A stretch of 64,000 bases of DNA from Cryptomeria japonica (taxonomy: Eukaryota; Streptophyta; Pinopsida; Cupressales; Cupressaceae), in assembly GCF_030272615.1 (NCBI RefSeq), contig NC_081405.1, positions 19,426,547 through 19,490,546 of the forward strand. Direction: 5' to 3'. Each line of letters starts with the position of its first letter. Position 1 is the stretch's first letter. The notes under the pieces are model-generated. The model saw only the letters and a program-made list of their open reading frames with translations, made no database searches and was not told the DNA's origin. This document shows, piece by piece, positions 21,555 through 31,122 of this stretch. The position numbers and the translations under genes were made by a program.

Positions 21555-22890
21555 TGTGATGTCCCCTCCTAGTTGACATGAGTCAGTTGTGTAGATTGGC
21601 CTATCATAGACCTTTGTAAGCTAATGAGGTTGGATAAAGGGTCCCTTGAGGGATGCGACTTCTTTAGTGGTTAGAGCTATGCAGGATTGGTGTTTGTTTG
21701 AGGTCTACAAGACTATGTATGCAGTAATTACTATTTATAGTAAGTTAGAGATGTTAGAGATGGACCCTTGCTATTTTTAGTAAGGGGGTATGGTCATATG
21801 CAGTTCCCTCATGTCAGCTCCACGACGCACCAAAATGTTGAGTAATAAAGGAGATATTAATGTTTATTTGGCTAAAATAAACATTAATGGTTATGAGCTT
21901 ATATTATAAAGTTATAATATCATTTTATATTATAACTTAAGTGACTTAACGTTGAGGGTCAATTCATCGTCGAAAGGGGTCTATTTGAGAAATTAATTAT
22001 AAATGCCAAACTTAATGAATTATTAAAAGATTTCCGAAGTTTGAAATGAAATTTAAAATGCTTTTTGGGGAAATCATACTTCTTGAGGGAATATAAGTCT
22101 TTTCTAGAGAAATCAAACTTCATTATGATTGATGTTTTTACTTGTCATTTCTATAGAGCATTGGAGTTCATGCAGAACCAAGGGTTTTTGCACTCTTATG
22201 AGCTTATCGACATTGGAGAGTGTTTCTTCTTCTCTACAATAGTAGTCAGAGGGTGTGAACTATTCACCTGATATTTCTTGACAGATTGGCTTCACACAAA
22301 GGTCAACACTGAGCTGATTTGGGTATATTATTGCAATATTTTTATCAGATTTGTGGGCAGATTGTTGAAGGATTTATGCGTAGTGATTGGGGAGTGGTTG
22401 GTATTGAATTTAAGGTTGTATGACCTGTGTTTTGTAACCCCAGCAGTAATCGTACCTCATCTTCTAAGAAGGGTATGATTTTGGCAAAGGAGACCTCAAT
22501 AAATTCCAATAAAATCACAAAAGGAGCACAATGTATAGGAAGAGGAATTGACATCATCAGAAGAGATCATAGTTGTTGTCTGTTGAAGTTACCTATAACC
22601 ATTGTCCTTTCTTTTCTTACAAACACTTATAATTAAGTCATTCCTTCAATAAATGGTATGTTTGTTTGATGTAATGAATTCCTATGATGAATAAATTAAG
22701 GAGAATGAATAATATCAGTTATCTTTTCCATCAATATTAGTAGTTTCAAATTCTAGAAGTTTCCATGTTCAAATGCTTTTTTTAGTGTGTAAAACCCTCT
22801 CAAAACAAAAAATTACAAAACAACAAACCCCTCCCCCCCAAAAAACAAGTATTGACAGTTTCAACAGTTCCAACCTATTGGGTTCTTACA
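21555..22890 (+). repeat. Element D LTR (about 1336 bp)
   Basis: This begins TGTGATGTCCCCTCC just after the purine tract AGGGAGGGTGG (21542-21552) that follows the pol stop. It ends GGGTTCTTACA directly before a PBS. TG…CA ends and both neighbours fit an LTR. Around 21850-21950 is an AT-rich part with short inverted repeats. The annotation rests on boundary logic, because no second copy is present for alignment. Confidence 0.68.
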
Positions 22891-22904
22891 TTGGTATCAG
22901 AGCT
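22891..22904 (+). promoter_or_regulatory. tRNA-iMet type primer-binding site after element D LTR
   Basis: TTGGTATCAGAGC directly follows the LTR end. It is complementary to the 3' end of initiator methionine tRNA and is the standard primer site in many plant copia elements and chromoviruses. Its presence downstream of an LTR that is also preceded by a pol 3' end is unusual. Confidence 0.85.
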
Positions 22905-23032
22905 TTGATCCTGCCATCCTGGAGGGTTAAAGTTTTTGTATGCATCCATTGGAAGTTGGTCCTCATAGATATTATACACGCTGAAGGGCAATGTTGAACA
23001 GGGAACATAATTTAGATAATCAGCAGGACACC

Positions 23033-23245
23033 ATGGGTGACAAAAGAGAAAACAATCCACCACGTGATGATGTTGTAGAAGTGGGGGAAACCATGAGAGG
23101 ATTAAAGGATGGACAACAATGGATAGCTGATACACTTCAGAAACTTACAAAAACCATTCAATAGTTGACTAATCGCCAAAGGCAAAACTTAGAACATACA
23201 AATAGCAGTCGAAGGCAAAATCAAGAACCTGAAGAAAGTACTTGA
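23033..23245 (+). pseudogene. Truncated gypsy-like gag start
   Basis: About 140 bases after the PBS an ATG opens a 43-codon frame (MGDKRENNPPRDDVVEVGE, GLKDGQQWIADTLQKLTKTI) ending in TAG at 23162-23164. The same frame then continues as LTNRQRQNLEH and SSRRQNQEPEEST. A polar, Gln-rich N-terminus at this distance from a PBS fits a chromovirus gag start, but no conserved gag core remains. The sequence joins copia RT code of element E near 23246, so the rest was lost by deletion or rearrangement. Confidence 0.55.
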
Positions 23246-24320
23246 ATTCTAGGTATGCTAGGTTGGATAAGTACTCGTTACAATTTTTTATAGAAAAAGG
23301 TACTATGGATGACAATCTTAATTTCAAATTTGAAGGTGATAAGTTGTTGATTGTTGTTGTGTATGTTGATGACATTATCTTTTGAGGTGATGATAACATG
23401 TGTAAGAGATTTGGTGAAGAAATACAAAAGAAATTCAAAATGTCTATGATTGGTGAATTGTCTTTCTTTCTTAGTTTGCAAGTTACTCAGTTAGAAAATG
23501 GAATTTTTATCTCTTAGGAAAAGTATGTCAAAGAAATATTGAAAAAAGTTTGGGATGGAGAACAATAAACCAATTGCAACCCCTATGGCTACTGGTTGTA
23601 AATTGAGAAAGGATGATAAATCTCTGGATGTTGATCAGAAAAAAAATATAGATCTATGATTGGTGGACTGTTGTATTTAACAACTTTTAGACCAGAAATT
23701 ATGTAGGCTATCTATCTAATTGCAATATTTTATACTAATTCAAAGCAATCATATGATCAAGCAATACAAAGAATATTAAGATATTTGAAGGGTACTATGG
23801 ATTATGGTTTGTGGTATAAAAAGAATGGCGACTTCATGCTAGAGGCATTTACAAATATTGATTGGGTTAGATGTGTAAATGATAGGAGAAGCACAAGTGA
23901 AGGTACATTTTTCTTAGGAGACATGTTGGTCTCTTGGTTTTAAGTAAGAAACAAGCTTCAATTTCATTATCTATTGTAGAGGCAGAATATATTGCATCAA
24001 TGTCCTGTTGTACTCAAGTTATGTGGATGAAGCAAACTCTTAGGGATATCAAAGAAATATATGATGAAACAATTCTCATTATGTGTGAAAATACAAGTGC
24101 CATAAACATTTCAAAGAAACCAATAATTCATTCAATAACCAAACACATTTCTATCTGGTATCACTTCTTAAGAGAGAAGGTTGCAGAGAAAGAGGTTAGA
24201 TTGGAGTATGCACCAACATAGAAATAGATTGCAGACATCTTTACTAAAGCATTGGCAAATGACACTTTTGAGTATCCTAGACTGAAGTTAGGTGTTATTG
24301 CCCCTCCTTTCTCTACCTAG
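23246..24320 (+). pseudogene. Element E: copia RT and RNase H fragment
   Basis: The fragment begins inside RT (YARLDKYSLQFFIEKGTMDD), then VVYVDDIIF with the stop TGA directly after, where relatives have GG. KRFGEEIQKKFKMSMIGEL and the connection follow with stops and a frame change. RNase H is read from 23780 (YLKGTMDYGLWYKK, RRSTSEGTFFLGD) and then in another frame at 23934-24221 (LSKKQASISLSIVEAEYIA). The catalytic CDNTSAI reads CENTSAI, an Asp-to-Glu change. The tail is QIADIFTKALANDTFEY. Related to elements B, C and L. Confidence 0.84.
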
Positions 24321-24651
24321 ATGCATATATGTGGTGCATCATTCTAAGGGGAGATTCAAATCTTATATTTTATCTCTTGGACTAGTGTTGTGGCTGCTCT
24401 TAGGGGAAGCAATGATGGATGTAGTGCTCCAGTTATGAGATTTATCCCCATCAGGGGGACTATTGCATGTATTAGTATAAGAGAATGTGCCCAGAAGAAT
24501 ATGTTCAAAGGAATATTACAAAGGGTAGGAGAGCTTCGAAGGGAGACAACTATTTTCAAATGTTTTCCCTTTGTCTTTGATGTCAAAGAGAGAGAGAGAT
24601 TTAAGTAGAAGATGGTATAGGTGTTGCCATAAATGACAAAGGGGGAGAGAT
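24321..24651 (+). other. Element E 3' UTR with purine tracts
   Basis: There is no gene here. Partial purine tracts occur (CTAAGGGGAGA at 24346, TTAGGGGAAG, TCAGGGGGAC), and ACAAAGGGGGAGAGA abuts the 3' LTR at 24638-24651. The layout matches the 3' UTRs of elements B, C and L. Confidence 0.65.
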
Positions 24652-26066
24652 TGTTGGAAATTTGAGTTATGTTGTCATTATGTCAAACTTGTTGATCCAG
24701 ATGTTATCTGATCAGTGTAGAATAAGTTTCTATATGCAAGAAAAGGAAAGAAAATTCAATGCCCCAATGGAAGAATGTTTTGATTTGGATTGTGAAGAGT
24801 ATGTTGTGCGGACTTGAATATAGTGTTAATGTTTTGTGAATGGTGTGCTATCAAGTTTGTAGGTCCTTTGGTTTCTCATATGATGAGATTAGTTATTGTT
24901 ATTTGATAGTGAGTGTTTGTTAGATTGGTTCAGAATCTACTTGGTGACTTCTAGATATGTGAACTCTCAAGTGTTGTAGTTTGGAGGATATGCATATTTG
25001 GTTTGTGCAATGTTCCAGTTTCAATATATAGTGTTGTTTTTGTTTTGCACATGAGATGTTGGTATGTTCTTGGAATGGTCAGTTGTCTTGGGTCTTAGTG
25101 TACTCGGATGGATTATCTTATCTGGATCATGCTTTTTGGTTAGGATATGCATAGGAGGTTAAGTTGGAATATTTTTTTAGTGGAGATCCGTATTAGGTAA
25201 TTTGCATTGGAAGATGTTTCTAGGTTGACTGAATGTTGAGTTTTATTGTTTATTTACATGTTTCATTTGGAACTGGCTTTGGAAGATTGAATAAGGTAGG
25301 TGAATCATTGGAACCAACTTAGAGGGATGTGTAGTGCTGTTTTTGGGTTCCCTCTTTCTCCTAGAGTGAACCGCATTGGATATTATTGGTCCAAGTGACC
25401 TAGTTTATGTAATCTTGTATACTCTATTTTGGGCCAACATAGTTGAGAGTTATAATGAATATGTTTGTATACAAGGATGAGTAAATGTGTGTGTTTTTAT
25501 GTGAAGTGGATGTGATTGATATGTAGACAAATTTGATTGAAAAGGTGTGTGTTATTTAGTTGAAAAGAGCTTTGATAGTGTTTGGTAGCAGAGTTTGAGG
25601 TCAAATGTATTTACCATGATATTGGACACTTGACATAGAGATTCAAGGTCAATTTCATGATCACGAGATCTGATTCATTTTCAATTCACATATTCTTGTT
25701 GGAAGGCAATGTGTCTCTCTTGGTAGCTCTTTGTATCTTTCCTTGAAGCAGTGAGTTTTAGTTGTGCAAGTCCCTTTTATCCTTCCCGAAGGTTGTGTGC
25801 GTTAGCTTGCAAGTCCAGAGCAGTGAGCTCTCTGGCCTATGGCCTAATTATTATAGTCATTTATATCTATATTGTGAGTGTGATTCTCATCGTGGTCTTT
25901 CCCTTCTTGAGTTTTCCACATAAATCTGGTGTTCATGAGTTGATTGTGTTTTATGCTTTCATGATTTTATTAAAGTAATATGTTAGTAGTGGTTTGAAGT
26001 TTAATAGATCAGAAATAAAATTGAGTATAGATTGATTCACCTCTCAATTTTGTTATGTGTTAAACA
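24652..26066 (+). repeat. Element E 3' LTR (about 1415 bp)
   Basis: Starts TGTTGGAAATTTGAG right after the polypurine tract and ends …ATGTGTTAAACA, with the usual TGATTCACCTCTCAATT block shortly before the end. Sequence beyond 26066 does not look like a retroelement. The 3' border is by analogy with B and C (TGTT…AACA). Confidence 0.7.
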
Positions 26067-26184
26067 AGTTGGGTGATGGAGGTAGCATCATTGCAACAAT
26101 TAGAGTTATAGCTTTGTTTCTTTTAGGAATTGACACAAATTTATAAAGTTCTAGAAATGTTTGAGGTAGGTTCAACTACTAAGA

Positions 26185-26406
26185 GTGGAACCAAATACCT
26201 CAAATGGATCTAATGATGAATCTGGTGAGGTCCCAAATAGAGAATTATGCTTTGTTTGTTTGATGAGACAACAAAGATGTTCTTTTATTCTTTGTGGTTA
26301 TCTTTTTTGTTTTTTGTGTTCTCAACTAGTGCATCATGATTCTGATCCAAAGTGTCTAGTATGCAGATAGTCTATACATGATTCAATAAGGATATGATTC
26401 TTGATA
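26185..26406 (+). pseudogene. RING-finger fragment of a cellular gene (F)
   Basis: The frame reads ELCFVCLMRQQRCSFILC, then GYLFCFLCSQLVHHDSDP, then KCLVCR, then a stop at 26368-26370 and SIHDSIRI before another stop. The spacing C-x2-C-x11-C-x-[Y]-x2-C-x2-C-x11-C-x2-C is a C3HC4 RING in which the conserved His (CGH) is Tyr. RING domains bind E2 enzymes and act in ubiquitin transfer. The plant CLxRxR…PCGHLxCC…PKCPVCR class is the nearest match I recognise, and its usual short tail follows the last Cys, as here. There is no supported start: the frame opens at GTG and has no ATG. It is probably an exon fragment or a captured, decayed piece. Confidence 0.72.
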
Positions 26407-27472
26407 CATGCTTTTGGCTGGTTAAATGTTCTAGCATCTATTGATCAAAGTAAATGCAATTTTCATTTGTGGTTATTTCATTGCATACCATTGGGCTTAC
26501 TGATTTTATTTTTCTTAAAGATGCAAGGTTTGTCATTTTAGAATTTTGTGTTGTAGCAGGCAAGCTTATATTTGAGTTAGTTCAATTGGTTCATCAGTGC
26601 CTATGCTTAAAGAAACATCCTCTACTTCCAACATTCGCCATAAGATAGTGACAACCCAAGAGCTCAACCCTATCGACATTGGAAGAGGCTTTTGTGGCTG
26701 ATCTCTCAACTCGACTTTGATCAATTTTTAAGCTACATGGGTAAAGTTTGAGACCTTTGAAGACCACTAGTTTTTCATTGCTACTGGTGTGATTTGGTTT
26801 TGTTTGCTAGTTTGGAGGGTGTGCATGGCTATGTGAATGTCAGTCTATCAAGATTCACAATGAGTAATGGAGCTAATATTGGCGATGTAATTCATGACAT
26901 CAACCAATGCAGAGCAAAGCAATTTCATTCCACATTGTAGAGGTTGATCTGCAATTGAAGGAGAAAGTTGAATTGTTATACCAGACACTACTCCATCTTT
27001 TTGAGGATCTTTTTCAATTGCTTGTGCTGGATACTTTGATAATAAGCACAAAAGAAGCATAAAGAGGCCACTCAATTGTGTCAGGATTTGATTGTAGAGA
27101 AGGATTGAGTGCATTGCTTTGTTTAAAGTTTATTCTAACTGGTTGCCTCTCCATAACATGTGGGTTTTTTTTGCTCGTTGTGACTCTCTTCAATAGATAA
27201 ATCAATCATCAATTACAAAGTGGTCAACACACCATTGTTTACAAAGAAATCCACACTATATGTGTTCTTTATCTCATTAATAAAGAAGACAACCTGAGCA
27301 TCATTGATTCAAGGTTGAATGCTAGGATACGTCATACCAGTGATATTGAGATAAGATTTTTATTAAAAAATTCATAGTTATGAATGTGTATGTCCAATAT
27401 ACAATGTTTTTGTCAATGTGTATCAGGCATGAGTCAGAATTAGAATAAGATTGTAATTTAGGGAATCATATT
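26407..27472. other. Unassigned stretch between elements E and G
   Basis: I recognise no retroelement code, LTR ends or RNA gene. Short minus-strand frames at 26848-27205 have no familiar residues, although one contains a hydrophobic run (GLFMLLLCLLSKY). It may be intron or 3' flank of the RING-bearing locus, or very old repeat. Confidence 0.4.
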
Positions 27473-27853
27473 TGTTGGCATTATTGTCATTGATGTCAAG
27501 GGATGTCAAATGGTTCCAGAGAAGCAGGTAGATGTCAAGGTGTGTCTAGAGGTTGCAGTGATGCAAGTAGCAATCCCACATAACATATCGTGTTATGTTG
27601 CAAGGGTTTCGACTAGTTTCATCGTCGGGGTTTTCGAATAGATTCTACAGAGGTTTTGACCACATTCATCATCTTCACATATTGTTTGTGTCAACAACAG
27701 TCACCGAGTCACATGTGGTGGATGGTATGTTATGACTTCCACATGGCAGAAGCTGATTGGTTCATGTGCATCTAAGGGGTTCCATGGTGTATTCGAATGG
27801 GGGTTAAATGATCCTGCAAGATAACTTTTTTGACTGGTCAATCGAGCTATCCT

Positions 27854-28573
27854 CTTATCCCGTAGCATGTTGGTTGATCATTGTGGAAAAGGTCATGTGC
27901 TTGTTGCGTGAGATAACATATGTTCAATAAACAAGGCGATCCCTTTTATCCCACGACATCAAATGTGACCCTCAAATGTTGCACAGGATAACTTAAGTCT
28001 GTTAAGAAAAGTGGTCCATCTTATCCCGCGTTGTCAAAAGTGATCAACGCTGGTTGTCTGGGATAAGATAATCAAAGGAGGTCAAAGCAGAGAGATGTTC
28101 TCTCTTATCCCACGATGTCAAAAGTGACTAACAAAATTCAGACGAGACAAGAAGCTAAAGGGAATTTTGTGGATTCCCTTATCCCTCACAAGATAAGATG
28201 CACATTAAATGTTGTGCAGGATAACAAGTAAAAGCATGCCATGAAGAGAAACTTATCCTGCACAAGACATATGGTTATGTGGTGGTCTCGTGGGACAAGG
28301 AAAAGCAAAGACAAAAGAGAGAAACCTTATCCCGCACGAATTAAGAGACTACATAAGGTTCATGCAGGCTAACATAGAAAAAGAAGATACCTGTCAAAGG
28401 AAGACAAAGCTTATACTGCGTGTTCCCGCAATGATAAGGAGAAGGTTGCAGGATAAGAAAGCAGTGAGGTGAAAGACAAAGTCTTATCCCGTGTAGGTTA
28501 AGAAGCTACCCATATGAGACGTGGACTAACAAAGGAAAGGGGAGATTTTTGAAAATAAATAAAAGCTTATCTC
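27854..28573 (+). repeat. Diverged tandem array, about 80-bp unit, CTTATCCC core
   Basis: CTTATCC or close variants occur at about 27854, 27945, 28020, 28104, 28178, 28252, 28326, 28410, 28483 and 28566, at spacings of roughly 72-91 bases. After the core most copies continue with CGCACG or CACGATGTCAAAAGTGA. Inverted GCAGGATAA or GGGATAAG motifs lie between several copies. The array lies in the first half of the LTR, the likely U3. Confidence 0.8.
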
Positions 28574-28613
28574 ACATGGGTAGAACAAGAAGACATACAT
28601 ACGATGTGAAGGA

Positions 28614-28890
28614 GCCCGATAGTCCACATGGACGTTGACCAAGTTTGACCCGACAACATGGCATGTACGGAGCAAATTAGAAGACACTTGTTGGAAAGAT
28701 GAAAGGGTATTTTACCGACAAGATTGAGGATTGTGACCGACTTTGTAGTCATGTCTACAAGCCGATAGACTCAAAGATCCACGTGGACAATTGACCAGAA
28801 TTGACCTAGTGACTTGAATGTTGATTAAAAAAATTTTTGCATGCCGATAGACATAATCATCTATGTGGAGGCCGACTGACCTTGACCATT
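28614..28890 (+). repeat. Three-copy repeat with CCGATAG and TTGACC blocks
   Basis: CCCGATAGTCCACATGGACG at 28615, GCCGATAGACTCAAAGATCC at about 28760 and GCCGATAGACATAATCATC at about 28842 each lead into a CCACGTGG-like block and GTTGACC or TTGACC. The copies are diverged and unevenly spaced. The core includes the palindrome CCACGTGG in the second copy. Confidence 0.65.
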
Positions 28891-29930
28891 TGATATGGAT
28901 GAAGAATATGAAGACATAAGGCTCTCTAATGAACAAAAACTAAATCTGATATGCAGTAGTTGGTGGCGGTGGATTTCAGTGTGGTAGTTGTCAAACTTTT
29001 CAGAGAGGATGGATAATGCATTAATGGCGACCAAAGTTGTAGATCATTGATGGGTTCGAGGAAATTGACAGAGGAAAAATTACATCAACTAGACAGATTG
29101 AGTTTGCTAAAAATAAAAACTTAGTACAGAGAACGATCAGAAGAAATATTGGATGCATTTATTACAGGCTACAAGTATGAGATCATATTCAGTATAGAGA
29201 ATAAAATCTCTTGAGTTGGAAATCTCCAAGACAACCAACTTGAATAAAATATTCAAGATTGCGATAGAAGAAAATATGATGTGTACAGAGTTAATCCAAT
29301 CCAATAGTAGTTGTAAGTGTGATTTGAATTTGGTAGGTGTGACAAAGATAGAGGTAGAAATAAATATATCTCCACTCATTGATTGTTTTTTGTATGTGTA
29401 TGTAGTGCTAAAGAGTTGCATGAAGTGTAAAGTGTGAGACAAAGTGTGTAGCTACCAAGAGAGAAATATAGGGAAAAACTGTAGTAGGCAGAGAGAGTCA
29501 TTCTCAAGATATGATAAATTTGTAAGTGTTACAAAACTCATTTGTAACAAGGCTTTATCATTGCATTGTAAAATTGAACAATCACTATAAATCTCTAAGT
29601 GGGTGCTCAGAGCAGGGGTATATACTCCTTTGAGTAGGTTCTCCTTTGAGTAGGTGCTCATAAAATTAGGGGTTGGTTCTCCTTGGGTTGGTGTCCTAAA
29701 CATTGTAATTTGATATTCTTTGCGAGGTTGGATTGGAGCAGCAGACTCCAGTAGCTATTCTCATCGAGGTTTTTCCCACATTGGGTTTTCCTTGTACATC
29801 TGGTGTTATGTGATGTGCACTTGTGTGTGTGTGTTCTCAATTAATTTGCAGTAGCAGTTTTAGCACACAGTTAAAAAAATTTAAAATACATTGATTCACC
29901 CTCCTTGAAGTATCCATTTGTGTTATTCAA

Positions 29931-29943
29931 TTGGTATCAGAGC
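29931..29943 (+). promoter_or_regulatory. Element G primer-binding site (tRNA-iMet type)
   Basis: TTGGTATCAGAGC lies one or two bases after the LTR end and is complementary to the 3' end of plant initiator methionine tRNA, the usual copia primer. Confidence 0.88.
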
Positions 29944-29989
29944 CCTATGTTCCCTCATAGTAAAAGTTTTCTCTAGTTTGGGTAGATCC

Positions 29990-30445
29990 TGCTTTGTGAA
30001 CACATTGGATAGGAATGAATCCTCCTCTAAAGCACCTATCCTTGATGGTACCAACTATTCCTTTTGGAGTAGAAGAATCGAAACCTTCCTGTCTTCCCTA
30101 GGATTTGATGTCTGGGTGCTAGTAAAAAATGTATATATTGTTCCTCAAGTTCCTCCCACTGACCCTGATGCTAAAAGGGAATATGAGAACAATGCCAAAG
30201 CTAAGAATGCAATCTTAAGTGGTCTATTAGATACAAATTTTGTCAAAGTCATGCATTGCACATCAGCAACAGAAACTTGGGACAAGTTGCAGAGTGTATA
30301 TGTAGGAGATACCAAAGTGAAAGAAGCCAAACTACAAAATCTAAGAGCACAGTTTGAAAATCTAAAAATGAAAGAAGAGAAGATAGTTGATTATTTGCAA
30401 AGAGTGGATGAGATGGTGAGTGCTATAAGAGGACTTCAATGGTGA
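29990..30445 (+). pseudogene. Element G copia gag, N-terminal part
   Basis: The frame reads SSSKAPILDGTNYSFWSRRI, ETFLSSLGFDVW, KNAILSGLLDTNFVKVMHC, ATETWDKLQSVYVGD and QFENLKMKEEKIVDYLQRVD, then stops at 30443-30445. This is the DUF4219/UBN2 gag fold of copia elements, from near its N-terminus to the middle. No zinc knuckle follows. A duplicated piece of the same gag (KNERRREDS-like DNA at 30452-30497) follows the stop. The frame opens without an ATG. The rest of element G is not visible in the window. Confidence 0.82.
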
Positions 30446-30664
30446 TTAGCTAAAAATCTAAAAAATGAAAGAAGAAGAGAAGATAGTTGATTATCTTATT
30501 TGATTTTCTCTATGAGTTTACACATTTTGAAGTTTTAAGGGGTGTTTTATCAATGGTGATTTTGTAAGCATTATCCATTTTGCAAATATGTATGGGACTT
30601 CAATAATAAAGCCTTTGTTAGTCCAAAATCTTGCTCAATAGAAACACCTTATTCTGCTAACAAA
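30446..30664 (+). other. Junction between element G gag and element H
   Basis: The first 50 bases repeat the gag piece at 30356-30398. The remainder shows no reading frame and probably includes the leader just before the H gag ATG at 30665. I see no LTR for H here. Confidence 0.45.
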
Positions 30665-31122
30665 ATGGCTAGTAGTTCTCCAAAATTTCTTCTTCCATAT
30701 TCTCAACTGTTGTGTGGGAACAATTATTTTGCATGGAAAACCAATCTCAAAACTCAAATTGAGTTTGAAGAATTTTGGGATGTGGTGAGTGGTACCACAA
30801 CATGCCATAAGACAGATGTTGATGAGCAAAAGAAACTTGATCAGGTTGATAGAAAATCCAATTTGATCATTGTGCTTAGCGTGTTTGATGAAGTTAAACC
30901 TTTCATCCGAGACCTGTTCACAACCAAAGATGATGCATGGGACAAGCTCAAGATGGTTTATGAGTTGAAAAATTAGAATCAAAACCTGAAGTTTCAAATT
31001 CAACTACATGGATTGAAAATGAAGAATGGAGAACAATTGCAATCCGTCCTCAAAAATATTGCATAATTGAGGACTTCCCTACATGCATTAGGAGAAACAA
31101 TGGATGATGTTATCTTGGTGCC
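30665..31122 (+). pseudogene. Element H copia gag, part 1 (before insertion of I)
   Basis: The ATG at 30665 opens MASSSPKFLLPYSQLLCGNN, YFAWKTNLKTQIEFEEFWDV and DAWDKLKMVYELKN, with a stop at 30974-30976. The frame then continues (LKFQIQLHGLKMKNGEQLQS, ALGETMDDVILVP). It is a copia gag of the DUF4219/UBN2 type, of a different lineage from B, C and L. It is cut at 31122 within the codons for ILVP, where the target site GTGCC is duplicated by element I; gag resumes at 38899. Confidence 0.85.

Larger units (their letters stand above)
19507..22890 (+). mobile_element. Element D: Ty3/gypsy chromovirus, 3' half with LTR
   Basis: This starts in the RT connection at the C LTR border and continues with RNase H, integrase, a chromodomain-like tail, a purine tract and an LTR. 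RT before integrase defines gypsy, and the WKGLKADVLRYVRECPVCQ and STNYHPQTDGQTEIVNKW blocks are typical of plant chromoviruses. The 5' portion lies beyond the nested C/B/A stack. Integrase and RNase H are broken by stops. A PBS and gag start follow the LTR (annotated separately). Confidence 0.85.
27473..29929 (+). repeat. Element G copia 5' LTR (about 2457 bp)
   Basis: Begins TGTTGGCATTATTGTCATTG and ends near GTGTTATTCA, one or two bases before a TTGGTATCAGAGC primer site. The last 60 bases contain the GATTCACCCTCCTTG block found at LTR ends of other copia elements here. It is long because of an internal array of about 80-bp units (27854-28573) and three longer repeats (28614-28890). The start is set by TGTTGGCATT, as in element L. 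Confidence 0.7.

Noticed and set aside
21840-21960. Possible MITE from AT-rich inverted repeats in the D LTR
   Set aside because: The inverted repeats are short, no terminal repeat with a TA/TAA duplication could be defined, and the segment fits inside the LTR.
28290-28472. 60-codon frame in the CTTATCCC array
   Set aside because: Chance frame inside tandem repeats of an LTR.
27854-28573. CRISPR array
   Set aside because: The repeats are diverged, the period is uneven, the spacers are not unique, and it sits inside a plant LTR; it is a minisatellite-like array.
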